From Bacteroidota bacterium (lineage in GTDB: Bacteria; Bacteroidota; Bacteroidia; Chitinophagales; Chitinophagaceae), in NCBI GenBank assembly GCA_023428755.1, contig JAEYWX010000019.1:1-64000 (forward strand): a DNA stretch of 64,000 bases, given 5' to 3'. Below are positions 1-9,037 of this stretch, in pieces. Position numbers and translations under genes: made by a program. The first letter of the stretch is position 1; each line of letters opens with the position of its first letter. The notes below the pieces were generated by a model. The model saw only the letters and a program-made list of their open reading frames with translations, did not search any database and was not told the DNA's origin.

Positions 1-1
1 A

Positions 2-76
2 CCTATACAAACTTTTGACGAAGCTTTACCTTTGGCAAAAGAAAAACTGCTGAATCAACACAACTCAGCAGCTTAA
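2..76 (+). CDS. 3' end of an unidentified gene (partial, cut by window edge)
   Basis: A frame that is open from base 2 encodes 24 residues (it begins PIQTFDEALPLAKEKL and ends QHNSAA) and stops with TAA at 74-76. The amphipathic, charged composition is that of a normal cytosolic protein tail. No other reading of these bases looks coding. The fragment is too short to assign a family, so the product is unknown; only its 3' boundary is supported. Confidence 0.45.
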   Translation, partial: PIQTFDEALPLAKEKLLNQHNSAA

Positions 77-170
77 AAAAATTGTAGAAAAATCCACAAC
101 TGTCAGATTATATCTTAACTATTACAAATTAACATTATGGCTGACGTATTTTTCCATAGCTGTAAGCCTT

Positions 171-407
171 TTGCCTATACTTGTTTTTAGTTTTGAGTAC
201 TTGTTTAATTCACGCACTTCTTTTTTTATCTTTTCGATGTTGCCAGGCACCTTTTTAATGACGGTTTCACCAATAGTATGTATTATCTCTTCTTTTTTGT
301 TGATCGGGCTACTAAACGGCAGGAAAAAAATAGTTGGAGTGATTCTTTTTTTCTTTACAGTTGGTTGGTATTTGTGGTTCTACAACTTAATAAAGAATGA
401 CTTTTAA
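171..407 (+). CDS. small hypothetical membrane protein
   Basis: About 78 residues with three hydrophobic stretches (near residues 15-30, 33-48 and 53-72) and an Asn/Lys-rich tail, which suggests a small polytopic inner-membrane protein. There is no ATG in frame. The frame is open back to base 54, and TTG at 171 or CTG at 141 are the nearest candidate starts; the residues between 141 and 171 are also hydrophobic. An ATG at 137 lies in another frame and gives only 17 residues. No family recognised. It could be the remnant of a larger gene. Confidence 0.35.
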   Translation: MPILVFSFEYLFNSRTSFFIFSMLPGTFLMTVSPIVCIISSFLLIGLLNGRKKIVGVILFFFTVGWYLWFYNLIKNDF

Positions 408-527
408 ATATTGCTTCAGGTGTTGGTATGCCAAAGAAAAAAAGCACGCCCCGGTTGTGTGTCCTCACCAACCGATTGTAACTAATTCCAACGCAATCGG
501 CCTCAACGCTAGTTATTCCCGGCTTTT

Positions 528-3500
528 TTACCTGATCAATGTTACAATGCCTTGCATTCGAAATACAGTGCCATCGCCACATTCAATATCGGTAATGTAG
601 GCATATACTCCCGGTGGCTGTGCAATGCGGTTGAAATTTCCATCCCAACCATCGGCAGCATTGTTGCCTAAAAAGTTTTCTTTTGAATAAACGGCTTTCC
701 CCCAACGGTCGTAAACGATCATACGTTTAATGGTTTGTACACCTTCGCCAATTACAAAGAAACGGTCATTCAGTCCGTCGTTGTTTGGTGTAAATGCATT
801 GGGTATATAGATGCGTCCGTTTACACAGCCTACAAAAACGGTTACGTTATCGGTAGTGGTACAACCGGCGATATTACGCACTTCCACTGTATACGTAGTG
901 TTGTTCGATGGGGTAGCCAACGGGTTATTACAGGTTGTGCAACTAAGTCTTGTTGCGGGTGTCCATAAATAAGAAGTTATATCCGGTGAACCCGCAGCAA
1001 ACAGTGGTACAGTTGCGCCGGCAAGGATAGTTGTATCATTTCCGGCAGAAACAGTGGGATAGTTGTACACAAAAACAGTAACTGTTCTTACATCCGTAAA
1101 ACAGTTGCTGCTGTCAAATCCGGTAACGGTATACGTTGTTGTATTGGTTGGTGAAGCAAGTGGGTTTGCAATAGTTGGATTGCTTAAACCTGCAGCAGGC
1201 GACCATGTATAGTTTTCTGCTCCGTTGGCCGATAGCTGAATTGTTTCACCAATGCAAATTGTATCGTTGGCAGAAACGTTTATCGTAAATGGCTGGCGTA
1301 CCCTTACAAAAACACTGTCTGTATTTGTACACCCGTATTGTGAAATGCCGGTAACATAATACGTTGTATTGCTGACAGGTGATGCAATAGGAGAAGTGCA
1401 ACTGGTGCAACTTAATGATGGAGAACTGTTCCAGAAATAGGCCTGCGCACCTGTAGCTGTTAATGTAGCCTGATCGTTTAAACAAATGGTTGTATCGTTC
1501 CCTGCAAAAACAGGAGGAGGTGCATGTACAATCAGTGTAGTGAAGGCGGTATCGCTGCAACCGGAACCATTGGTGGCAATGAGTTGCACAGGTATGGTGT
1601 CGGCCAGTAATCGTGTAATAGTTGGCAATACCTGGGTATTAAAAATTGTTCCATCGATATTCCATTGCCAGTTAATAGAAGATGTATCAGGGTTCAGCAG
1701 TTGAGCTTGTAGCAAAATGTCCGCCGGTGCACAAAAATTACTGTCGCCAATAATTGCAATGGAAGGCGATGATACAACCCTTATCAAAGCGGGTTTGGTA
1801 TACGAGTTTACACAACCGTTCAAAGTGGTAACCGTCAGCGTAACATCATAAATACCGGGCGTAGAGTATGTATGTTGTGGGGCGGTTACCGAGGTTGATG
1901 TGGTGCCATCGCCAAAATCCCAGAGATATGAAATGATCTGATCACTTGAATAAGTAGAATCAATGAACTGCACAGTTCCTGAACCACAGAAGAAGCCACT
2001 GTCAATACCAAAGTTGGGATTGGAACCATACGCCCGGATGGTATCAATCCCTTCAATAATACCCACGCATCCAAGACGGTCACGAATAATCACCTTTGGT
2101 ACAAAGTAGCCGGCGCCATACGTATGCGTTTGTAACGAATCGGTACTTACTTCAGTATTTCCATCGCCAAAATCCCAGGAATATTCGAGCGGTACCGATG
2201 TGGTTACACGCAGGTTAGTTGTTAACGGGTTACAACCCACAAGTGGAGAGTAGGTAATGGTGCCTGTTGCATCTCCCACACGTATAGTTTGAAATGAACT
2301 GTCTGCGCATCCTCCCGGCGATACCGCAATTAAACGAACAAGGTAGGTGCCCGGCTGTGCGTATAAATGTGCAGGATTCGTTGCTGTTGATGTGTTTCCA
2401 TCTCCGAAATTCCATACATAGCTGGCAGCATAACTACTGTTATTGCTGTATTGTGCCGGGAAGGGGCGGCAAATACTGATGCTGTCATTTACAGTAAATG
2501 ATGAAACAGGGTAGTTGATCGAAATGGTACGTGCAAATGTGCCCGTGCATCCACCCGGCTCTGTAACCACCAGGGAAACAGTGTAGGTACCGGGCAAAGC
2601 AAATGCATGCACCGGGTTGCTGGCCGACGAAGTGGGAGAGCCATCCCCAAAGTTCCATTGATATTGCAGTACACCGGTTACGCCTGTAACAGTACTGGTG
2701 AATTGTACCGGAGCACCCGGGCATGAAATTGTGTCTGCTGAAAATGATACAACCGGACTGATCACTTCAACAATGGCAGCATTGGTTACCGTATCACTGC
2801 AACCAGATGCATCTGTAACAATTTGAGTAACCTGGTACGATCCGGGGTTTGCATACTGATGAAGAACAGGTGATGATAACGAACTTGTACTATTGCCATC
2901 GCCAAACAGCCATTGAATACTGCTGATAGGATTAACACCATCTGTTACAGCACTACTTGTAAGCGAAAGCTGGCTGCTTAAGCAGATCTGCGTTTGTGCA
3001 ATGGTAAACGAAGCAACAGGTCCGTTGATTCGTATATAATTATTTTTTACAACCGTATCCCGACATCCGTTAATATCAACTGTAGCAAAAGTAACCGTGT
3101 AATCGCCGGATGTTGTATAGGTATGTTGCGCATTTTGCGAGGTAGCTGTAAACGAGTCGCCAAAATTCCAGTAATAACCGGCAATGTTGGCGGGGTTGTA
3201 ATTGATACTTGTAAAATTCAACAATTGATTTCTGCATGCAGTTTGTGCACTAACGTTGAAGTCTGCTAACTCATCTACGATCCGAACCGTTTGCTGAACG
3301 GAATGTGTACATGGCCCGTCAGTTATACTGAGAGTAACTGTATATGTGCCGAGACTGCTGTACACATGTGTTGGATTTACAGCATTTGAAGTTGGGCTTC
3401 CGTCACCAAAATTCCAGGTAAATACTGCGCCGGGTGTAAAAGAAGATTGACTGCTGAAGTTAACAGCTCGTTTATTTACCTGGCATTGTATATTATACGT

Positions 3501-5342
3501 GAAGCGTGCTACCGGGGGAAGTACCTGTATGTCCTGCTCAACCGTATCGGCACATCGGTTATTATAAGCAATCAGCAAAGCTCTGAATGTTCCGGTGGTG
3601 TCAGTGTAAGTATGGATCGGGTTTCGCTGAACCGAACCATTGCCGTCCCGAAAATTCCAGGCCCATTGGTTTGGATTGCCGGTTGAAAGATCGGTGAACT
3701 GAATTTGTTGAAATGCACAGGCAGGGCTGGGTGCAAATGAGAATGCAGCAACAGGAGGAACACCCACCCGTATACTGTCGAACCGGACAGAGTCGACACA
3801 ACCCTGTGTTGTTACGATCCGTAAACGGATAGCATAGCTTCCTGAGTCGAATGTAAATGTGGGGTTTTGTAAGGTTGAGGTATTGCCGTTACCGAAATCC
3901 CAAAACCAGGAAACAATGTTGTCGATTGACGAAGAGTTTGCCTGCATCTGAACGGTGAGTGGTGAGCAGCCTTCCCGTACCGAGAACAATGGATTTAGCA
4001 CCGGACGTTGCACGACAATGTAATTTGAACGGACAATTGTATCGGCGCAACCAAAACTATTAAAAGCAATGAGCGTAACAGTGAAATTTCCGTTAGAAGA
4101 AAAAGTATGTGTTGGCGAAAAATCAGTTGAACTGGAACCGTCTCCAAAATTCCACAGATAGGAAACCGCTCCGCTTGTAAGGTTGGTAAATGTTGTTGTA
4201 AATGGTGCCTGGCAGGAGGTGGTAGCAGCAGCAGTAAAGTTTGCGGCTGGCGCACCGGTAACGGTTATATTTTGAGTTACAGTATCGTTACATGTGGGGT
4301 ATTGATTTACCAGCCGAACCGTATAATTGCCCGCACCTGCAAAAAAAGTAACCGGGTTTGTATCGGTTGATGTATTACCATTTCCAAAATCCCAGTATGA
4401 GCTGATAGGAGCAGGAGTTGATGTGTTTTGAAAAGTAACGGTTGTATTAACACAAGCGCTATCGACAACTGACATGGAAGACTGATAATTATTCAAAACA
4501 ATAGCATCAGCTTGTGTAATCGTATCAATACATCCTTGTGTGCTGGCAGCTATCAGTCGCACCGTGTATGGGCCTGTACCGGTGTATGTATGCGACGGGT
4601 TTGTGAGTACAGAGGTCGTTCCATCGCCAAAATCCCATTGATAAGAAAGGACAGCAGGCCCAACTGTTTGGTTGGTAAAATTGATTGTTTCCGGAGGCCT
4701 GCAGTTGGCCGGAGCGGTGAAGGAGAAATTCGCAGTAACACCATTCGATACATTAATATAGTTATTGCGTACAAGTGTTTGCGTACAACCGGCGCTGTTG
4801 GTAATCGTAAGACTAACCAAATACGACCCTGAACTGGTGTAGGTGTAAACCGGGTTCTGTAACGCAGATGTATCACCATTTCCAAACGACCAGCGCCAAC
4901 GGGTAATGGTTCCGAAACCCGACACAGAGTTGTCGGTGAATTGAACTCTCAACGGGAAGCATCCACTGTTAACATCCGATGTAAAATCTACTGTTGGTGG
5001 TACGTTGACTGTAATATAGTTGGTACGGGTAATGGTATTTGTTCCTGAAGCATTGGTAACTGTAAGCCGGATGGTATACGTTCCGGGAAGGGTGTAAAAA
5101 GTGGATGGGTTTTGCGAAGTAGAGGTGACACCGTTTCCTAAATCCCACGACCAACTCGTTGGCGAACCGGTTGATAAATCAGTAAAGCTTACAATCAGCG
5201 GCGCACAACCGGTAACCGGTGTTGCAGAAAAATTAGCGACAGGAGCCTGAGATGCAGCTGCTCCCGTAAAAAATAAGAAGAAAAGGGAGACTACCCACTT
5301 GATATAATTACAAGGAAATGACGTACTTGCGTGTGCTCCCAT
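528..5342 (-). CDS. giant PKD-repeat surface protein with T9SS type B (gliding-motility-type) C-terminal domain
   Basis: 1604 residues. An N-terminal signal peptide (hydrophobic core about residues 15-30, cleavage near AAASQA) leads into about fourteen tandem PKD domains. Each has the W-x-FG(D/N)G core followed by NPxHxYxxPGxYxVxL, and together they run to about residue 1170. A degenerate repeat (WQWNIDG) follows, then three Ig-like/SprB-type repeats that start with NDTxC or GNDTT and contain TTxYxV. The last 95 residues (from IYIPNAFTPNNDGLND to QGIVTLIR) are a CHU_C/type B sorting domain with the RWGKAVY and GWDGN motifs. Family knowledge: such proteins cross the outer membrane by T9SS and stay on the surface as adhesins or matrix proteins. 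Conserved cysteines before most PKD cores suggest disulfides. The 5'-most ATG in frame directly precedes the signal peptide. Specific ligand unknown. Confidence 0.9.
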   Translation of the reverse strand: MGAHASTSFPCNYIKWVVSLFFLFFTGAAASQAPVANFSATPVTGCAPLIVSFTDLSTGSPTSWSWDLGNGVTSTSQNPSTFYTLPGTYTIRLTVTNASGTNTITRTNYITVNVPPTVDFTSDVNSGCFPLRVQFTDNSVSGFGTITRWRWSFGNGDTSALQNPVYTYTSSGSYLVSLTITNSAGCTQTLVRNNYINVSNGVTANFSFTAPANCRPPETINFTNQTVGPAVLSYQWDFGDGTTSVLTNPSHTYTGTGPYTVRLIAASTQGCIDTITQADAIVLNNYQSSMSVVDSACVNTTVTFQNTSTPAPISSYWDFGNGNTSTDTNPVTFFAGAGNYTVRLVNQYPTCNDTVTQNITVTGAPAANFTAAATTSCQAPFTTTFTNLTSGAVSYLWNFGDGSSSTDFSPTHTFSSNGNFTVTLIAFNSFGCADTIVRSNYIVVQRPVLNPLFSVREGCSPLTVQMQANSSSIDNIVSWFWDFGNGNTSTLQNPTFTFDSGSYAIRLRIVTTQGCVDSVRFDSIRVGVPPVAAFSFAPSPACAFQQIQFTDLSTGNPNQWAWNFRDGNGSVQRNPIHTYTDTTGTFRALLIAYNNRCADTVEQDIQVLPPVARFTYNIQCQVNKRAVNFSSQSSFTPGAVFTWNFGDGSPTSNAVNPTHVYSSLGTYTVTLSITDGPCTHSVQQTVRIVDELADFNVSAQTACRNQLLNFTSINYNPANIAGYYWNFGDSFTATSQNAQHTYTTSGDYTVTFATVDINGCRDTVVKNNYIRINGPVASFTIAQTQICLSSQLSLTSSAVTDGVNPISSIQWLFGDGNSTSSLSSPVLHQYANPGSYQVTQIVTDASGCSDTVTNAAIVEVISPVVSFSADTISCPGAPVQFTSTVTGVTGVLQYQWNFGDGSPTSSASNPVHAFALPGTYTVSLVVTEPGGCTGTFARTISINYPVSSFTVNDSISICRPFPAQYSNNSSYAASYVWNFGDGNTSTATNPAHLYAQPGTYLVRLIAVSPGGCADSSFQTIRVGDATGTITYSPLVGCNPLTTNLRVTTSVPLEYSWDFGDGNTEVSTDSLQTHTYGAGYFVPKVIIRDRLGCVGIIEGIDTIRAYGSNPNFGIDSGFFCGSGTVQFIDSTYSSDQIISYLWDFGDGTTSTSVTAPQHTYSTPGIYDVTLTVTTLNGCVNSYTKPALIRVVSSPSIAIIGDSNFCAPADILLQAQLLNPDTSSINWQWNIDGTIFNTQVLPTITRLLADTIPVQLIATNGSGCSDTAFTTLIVHAPPPVFAGNDTTICLNDQATLTATGAQAYFWNSSPSLSCTSCTSPIASPVSNTTYYVTGISQYGCTNTDSVFVRVRQPFTINVSANDTICIGETIQLSANGAENYTWSPAAGLSNPTIANPLASPTNTTTYTVTGFDSSNCFTDVRTVTVFVYNYPTVSAGNDTTILAGATVPLFAAGSPDITSYLWTPATRLSCTTCNNPLATPSNNTTYTVEVRNIAGCTTTDNVTVFVGCVNGRIYIPNAFTPNNDGLNDRFFVIGEGVQTIKRMIVYDRWGKAVYSKENFLGNNAADGWDGNFNRIAQPPGVYAYITDIECGDGTVFRMQGIVTLIR

Positions 5343-5485
5343 AGAAGTAGTTTCAGCTAATGTTCAAAATAACGACAAAAACCATGCAATAGTATTGAAC
5401 CGTTAAGGCTGCACATAAAATTGCCCGCTTCTTTAAAATGGGGGTTGTGTGTGGATTTAAAATCGAGAAAAAAGTACTAAAGTTT

Positions 5486-5515
5486 TTGTTATTAAATCTT
5501 AACCTCCTACCTTTG
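5486..5515 (+). promoter_or_regulatory. Bacteroidetes-type promoter of rpsL
   Basis: TTG at 5486-5488 and TACCTTTG at 5508-5515 are separated by exactly 19 bases, matching the Bacteroidetes housekeeping sigma consensus TTTG-N19-TAnnTTTG. Transcription would start near 5520, leaving a leader of about 20 nt before rpsL. Confidence 0.75.
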
Positions 5516-5540
5516 CCGTCCGAAAAATAAAAGGTTACGA

Positions 5541-5921
5541 ATGCCTACAATACAACAATTAGTAAGAAAAGGAAGAGAAATCATCAGGGCGAAAAGTAAA
5601 TCCCGTGCGTTGGATGCATGCCCGTTCCGCAGAGGTGTATGTACACGTGTGTACACAACCACTCCCAAAAAACCGAACTCAGCGTTACGTAAAGTAGCCA
5701 AAGTTCGTTTAACCAATAAGATAGAGGTGATTGCCTATATCCCCGGTGAAGGACATAACCTGCAGGAACACTCAATTGTACTGGTGCGTGGTGGTCGTGT
5801 GAAGGATTTACCAGGTGTACGTTACCACATTGTTCGTGGTTCGTTGGATACTGCCGGTGTAAAAGACCGTAAGCAGAGCCGTTCGAAATACGGAACCAAG
5901 AAAGAAAAGGCAAAAAAATAA
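5541..5921 (+). CDS. rpsL: 30S ribosomal protein S12
   Basis: 126 residues, the normal S12 length for the phylum. The protein opens MPTIQQLVRKGR and holds the decoding-centre motif TTPKKPNSALRKVAKVRL (about residues 40-57), then the PGEGHNLQEHS loop and the GVRYHIVRGSLDTAGV segment. S12 lies at the decoding centre of the 30S subunit. The lysines of the streptomycin-sensitive form are present (KKPNS and the loop after GRVKD). It is the first gene of an operon with rpsG, 26 bp downstream. Confidence 0.98.
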   Translation: MPTIQQLVRKGREIIRAKSKSRALDACPFRRGVCTRVYTTTPKKPNSALRKVAKVRLTNKIEVIAYIPGEGHNLQEHSIVLVRGGRVKDLPGVRYHIVRGSLDTAGVKDRKQSRSKYGTKKEKAKK

Positions 5922-5947
5922 ACTGAAATAAGTAATTCTTATATACA

Positions 5948-6415
5948 ATGAGGAAGACGAAACCGAAAAAGATAGCACTTGCACCAGATCCAAAGTTTAA
6001 CGACACACTGGTGACTCGTTTTGTAAATAACCTGATGTGGCAAGGTAAGAAGAGCACTGCTTTTACAATCTTCTATGATGCACTTGATAAGGTTGCCAAA
6101 ACAACTGGTGAAGATGGATACGAAGTGTGGAAAAAAGCTGTTGCCAATGTAACGCCTGCTGTTGAAGTACGCAGCCGTCGTATTGGTGGTGCTACTTTCC
6201 AGATTCCTTCTGAAGTGCGTGCCGACAGAAAGATTTCCCTCAGCATCAAATGGTTGGTTCGTTACAGCCGTGAGCGTAACGGTCGCAGCATGGCTGATAA
6301 ATTAGCGAACGAAATTGTAAGCGCAAGTAAAGGTGAAGGTGGTGCTTTCAAAAAGAAAGAAGATACACACCGTATGGCTGAAGCCAACAAGGCTTTTGCT
6401 CACTTCAGAGCTTAA
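5948..6415 (+). CDS. rpsG: 30S ribosomal protein S7
   Basis: 155 residues with the S7 hallmarks: MRKTKPKK start, FVNNLMWQGKKSTA, VEVRSRRIGGATFQIP (about residues 77-92), and the C-terminal RMAEANKAFAHFRA helix. S7 nucleates assembly of the 3' domain of 16S rRNA. It follows rpsL by 26 bp in one transcript, and a terminator lies 21 bp after the stop. In many bacteria fusA follows directly; here it is 406 bp away. Confidence 0.98.
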   Translation: MRKTKPKKIALAPDPKFNDTLVTRFVNNLMWQGKKSTAFTIFYDALDKVAKTTGEDGYEVWKKAVANVTPAVEVRSRRIGGATFQIPSEVRADRKISLSIKWLVRYSRERNGRSMADKLANEIVSASKGEGGAFKKKEDTHRMAEANKAFAHFRA

Positions 6416-6435
6416 TATCTACAAGCATATAATTG

Positions 6436-6466
6436 AAAGTCCTGCAGCTTCTGCGGGACTTTTTTA
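6436..6466 (+). terminator. rho-independent terminator after rpsL-rpsG
   Basis: A 12-bp stem (AAAGTCC-TGCAG with CTGCG-GGACTTT, one G-T pair, loop CTT) is followed by a run of T. It ends the rpsLG transcript and separates it from fusA. Confidence 0.85.
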
Positions 6467-6491
6467 TTACCCACAATTTTGCCAAAGATGC

Positions 6492-6520
6492 TTGATACAA
6501 AAGAATTATCCTTACTTTTG
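6492..6520 (+). promoter_or_regulatory. putative fusA promoter at the head of a 300-nt leader
   Basis: TTG at 6492-6494 and TACTTTTG at 6513-6520 with an 18-base spacer fit the Bacteroidetes promoter consensus. Transcription from here would give fusA a leader of about 295 nt. Within that leader lie two repeat-like pieces: CCCCCATCCCCTAAAGGG near 6618 and TCCTTCGACAAGCTCAGG near 6707. A second promoter closer to fusA cannot be excluded. Confidence 0.5.
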
Positions 6521-6821
6521 CGGCCGCCAAAGTTTCCAACCAAAGGTGTACATGAAGAGCGGATAGGAGGTTCGAAATTGATTGGCATCGTATGAGAGTA
6601 TAAATCTTACATATCAGCCCCCATCCCCTAAAGGGATGTTACCTGCGGGCAGCATGACTCCAAACAGGAGACAGCAGTTCAATATAGTTTACAGAGTACA
6701 AGAGTGTCCTTCGACAAGCTCAGGATAAACTGAGAGAAAAGAGGATACAGAATTAGGAAAGGCGATCTCAAAAAAATAAATTCACGATTTTTTAAACGAT
6801 AAACATTCAAACAAAACAGTC

Positions 6822-8966
6822 ATGGCAGACTTAAAATTTCAGAGAAACTTTGGTATTGCGGCGCACATTGATGCCGGTAAAACCACAACTACTGAGCGTA
6901 TCCTCCGCTATACCGGTATGATTCACCGTATTGGTGAGGTGCACGATGGTGCAGCTACAACCGATTGGATGGAGCAGGAAAAAGAAAGAGGTATCACTAT
7001 TACTTCTGCAGCTGTAAGCTGCCAGTGGAACTTCCCAACTGTATTGGGTAAGCAAACTCCGGACACAAAAAAATATTCGTTCAACATTATTGATACTCCC
7101 GGTCACGTGGACTTTACTGTAGAGGTAGAACGTTCAATGCGTGTATTGGATGGTTTGATCGCTTTGTTCAGTGCGGTTGATGGTGTGGAACCACAATCTG
7201 AAACTGTATGGCGCCAGGCGAACCGTTACAACGTACCACGTATCGGTTTCGTAAACAAAATGGATCGTAGCGGTGCTGACTTTTTAAACGTAGTTAAGCA
7301 GGTACGTGAAATGTTGGGTTCGAAAGCCGTTCCGCTGCAGTTACCAATTGGTGCAGAAGATGATTTTAAAGGTGTGGTGGATCTCATTAAAATGAAAGGG
7401 ATCATCTGGCACATGGAAACAGAAGGAATGACATTCGATGAGATCGACATCCCTGCTGATATGCTGGAAGAAGCAAAAGAATGGAGAGCGCAGCTGGTAG
7501 AAGCAGTTGCTGAATACGATGATCAGTTGATGGAGAAATTCTTCGACAACCCGGATAGCATTACAGAAGCTGAAATTCACGAAGCTGTACGCAAGGCTAC
7601 CATTGACCTTTCAATTGTACCAATGATGTGCGGTTCTTCATTTAAGAACAAGGGTGTACAAACTGCATTGGATGCGGTTTGCCGTTACCTGCCTTCACCG
7701 GTTGACGTTGAAGCGATCAAAGGAACTGATCCTGATACAGGCGAAGAATTAAGCCGTAAGCCCGATGCAAAAGAACCATTTGCTGCATTGGCGTTCAAGA
7801 TCATGACCGATCCTTTCGTAGGTCGTTTGGCGTTCTTCCGTTGTTACTCTGGTCACCTCGATGCCGGTTCGTATGTATTGAACGTACGTAGCGGTAAGAA
7901 AGAGCGTATCAGCCGTATCATGAAAATGTTTGCCAACAAACAAAACCCTGTTGATTTTATTGAAGCAGGTGATATTGGTGCAGCAGTAGGTTTTAAAGAG
8001 ATCAAAACCGGTGATACATTGTGTGATGAGAATCATCCGATCACGTTAGAGAACATGTTCATTCCTGAGCCTGTAATCTCTTTGGCGGTTGAACCAAAAG
8101 CACAAGCCGATGTTGATAAAATGGGCTTAGCGATTTCGAAACTGGTGGAAGAAGATCCTACACTGCGTGTAAAGACTGACGAAGAAACTGGTCAGACTGT
8201 ATTGAGCGGTATGGGTGAATTACACCTGGAGATCATCGTTGACCGTATGCGTCGTGAGTTTAAAGTAGAAGTAAACCAGGGTGCACCGATGGTGGCTTAT
8301 AAAGAAGCGTTCAAACAAAAAGTTGAACACCGTGAAGTGTTGAAAAAGCAGTCGGGTGGTCGTGGTAAGTTCGCCGATATCATTTTCGAAATCGGACCTG
8401 CTGATGAAGAGTGGCTGAAAGAAAACCCCGGTAAATCATACCAGTTTGTAAACGATTTGTTTGGTGGATCAATTCCAAAAGAATTTGTACCTGCTATTAC
8501 AAAAGGTTTTGAAACGGCTATGTCAAACGGTGTATTGGCCAACTACCCAATGGTTGATATGAAGGTGCGTGTATTTGATGGTAGCTACCATGATGTGGAT
8601 TCTGATGCAATGAGTTTTGAATTGTGTGCGAAGAGCGGTTTCCGTGAAGCAGGACGCAAAGCAAAACCAACCTTGCTAGAACCAATTATGAAAGTAGAAG
8701 TAGTAACGCCTGATCAGTACATGGGTGATGTTACGGGTGACTTGAACCGTCGCCGTGGTATGCTGGAAGGTATGGATACAAAAGGTAATGCACAGGTGAT
8801 CAGAGCCAAAGTTCCATTGAGTGAAATGTTTGGTTATGTTACACAGTTGCGTTCATTGTCTTCTGGCCGTGCAACTTCAACCATGGAGTTCAGTCACTAT
8901 GCTCCTGCACCAAACAACGTTGCCGAAGAGGTAATTGCAAAGGTGAAAGGTAAAGTGAGTGCTTAA
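6822..8966 (+). CDS. fusA: elongation factor G
   Basis: 714 residues, full length for EF-G. The GTPase motifs are intact: AHIDAGKTT (residues 14-22), the switch I region with ERGITITSAA, DTPGHVDF (about 91-98) and NKMD (about 145-148). Domain II, then the domain III-V features GMGELHLEI and QGAPMVAYKE, and the C-terminal LSSGRATSTMEFSHYAPAP follow. EF-G drives tRNA-mRNA translocation and, with RRF, ribosome recycling. It has its own promoter region and a strong terminator, so it is a separate unit from rpsLG, and no rpsJ follows as in the classical str/S10 order. Confidence 0.97.
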   Translation: MADLKFQRNFGIAAHIDAGKTTTTERILRYTGMIHRIGEVHDGAATTDWMEQEKERGITITSAAVSCQWNFPTVLGKQTPDTKKYSFNIIDTPGHVDFTVEVERSMRVLDGLIALFSAVDGVEPQSETVWRQANRYNVPRIGFVNKMDRSGADFLNVVKQVREMLGSKAVPLQLPIGAEDDFKGVVDLIKMKGIIWHMETEGMTFDEIDIPADMLEEAKEWRAQLVEAVAEYDDQLMEKFFDNPDSITEAEIHEAVRKATIDLSIVPMMCGSSFKNKGVQTALDAVCRYLPSPVDVEAIKGTDPDTGEELSRKPDAKEPFAALAFKIMTDPFVGRLAFFRCYSGHLDAGSYVLNVRSGKKERISRIMKMFANKQNPVDFIEAGDIGAAVGFKEIKTGDTLCDENHPITLENMFIPEPVISLAVEPKAQADVDKMGLAISKLVEEDPTLRVKTDEETGQTVLSGMGELHLEIIVDRMRREFKVEVNQGAPMVAYKEAFKQKVEHREVLKKQSGGRGKFADIIFEIGPADEEWLKENPGKSYQFVNDLFGGSIPKEFVPAITKGFETAMSNGVLANYPMVDMKVRVFDGSYHDVDSDAMSFELCAKSGFREAGRKAKPTLLEPIMKVEVVTPDQYMGDVTGDLNRRRGMLEGMDTKGNAQVIRAKVPLSEMFGYVTQLRSLSSGRATSTMEFSHYAPAPNNVAEEVIAKVKGKVSA

Positions 8967-8989
8967 TTGTAAGTAGTAACTTGAAATAG

Positions 8990-9021
8990 AAATCCCCTGC
9001 GATGAGCGGGGGATTTTTTTG
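8990..9021. terminator. terminator between fusA and the convergent hydrolase gene
   Basis: The stem AATCCCCTGC / GCGGGGGATT with a 5-nt loop is followed by seven T. It ends fusA. The convergent gene ends at 9038, and the reverse strand offers only a short U-tract, so it may serve both directions weakly. Confidence 0.8.
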
Positions 9022-9037
9022 TTTGTTTATTAAATTC

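Noticed and set aside
137..190. A 17-codon reading frame from the ATG at 137
   Set aside because: Too short, not hydrophobic, and in a different frame from the membrane-protein reading.
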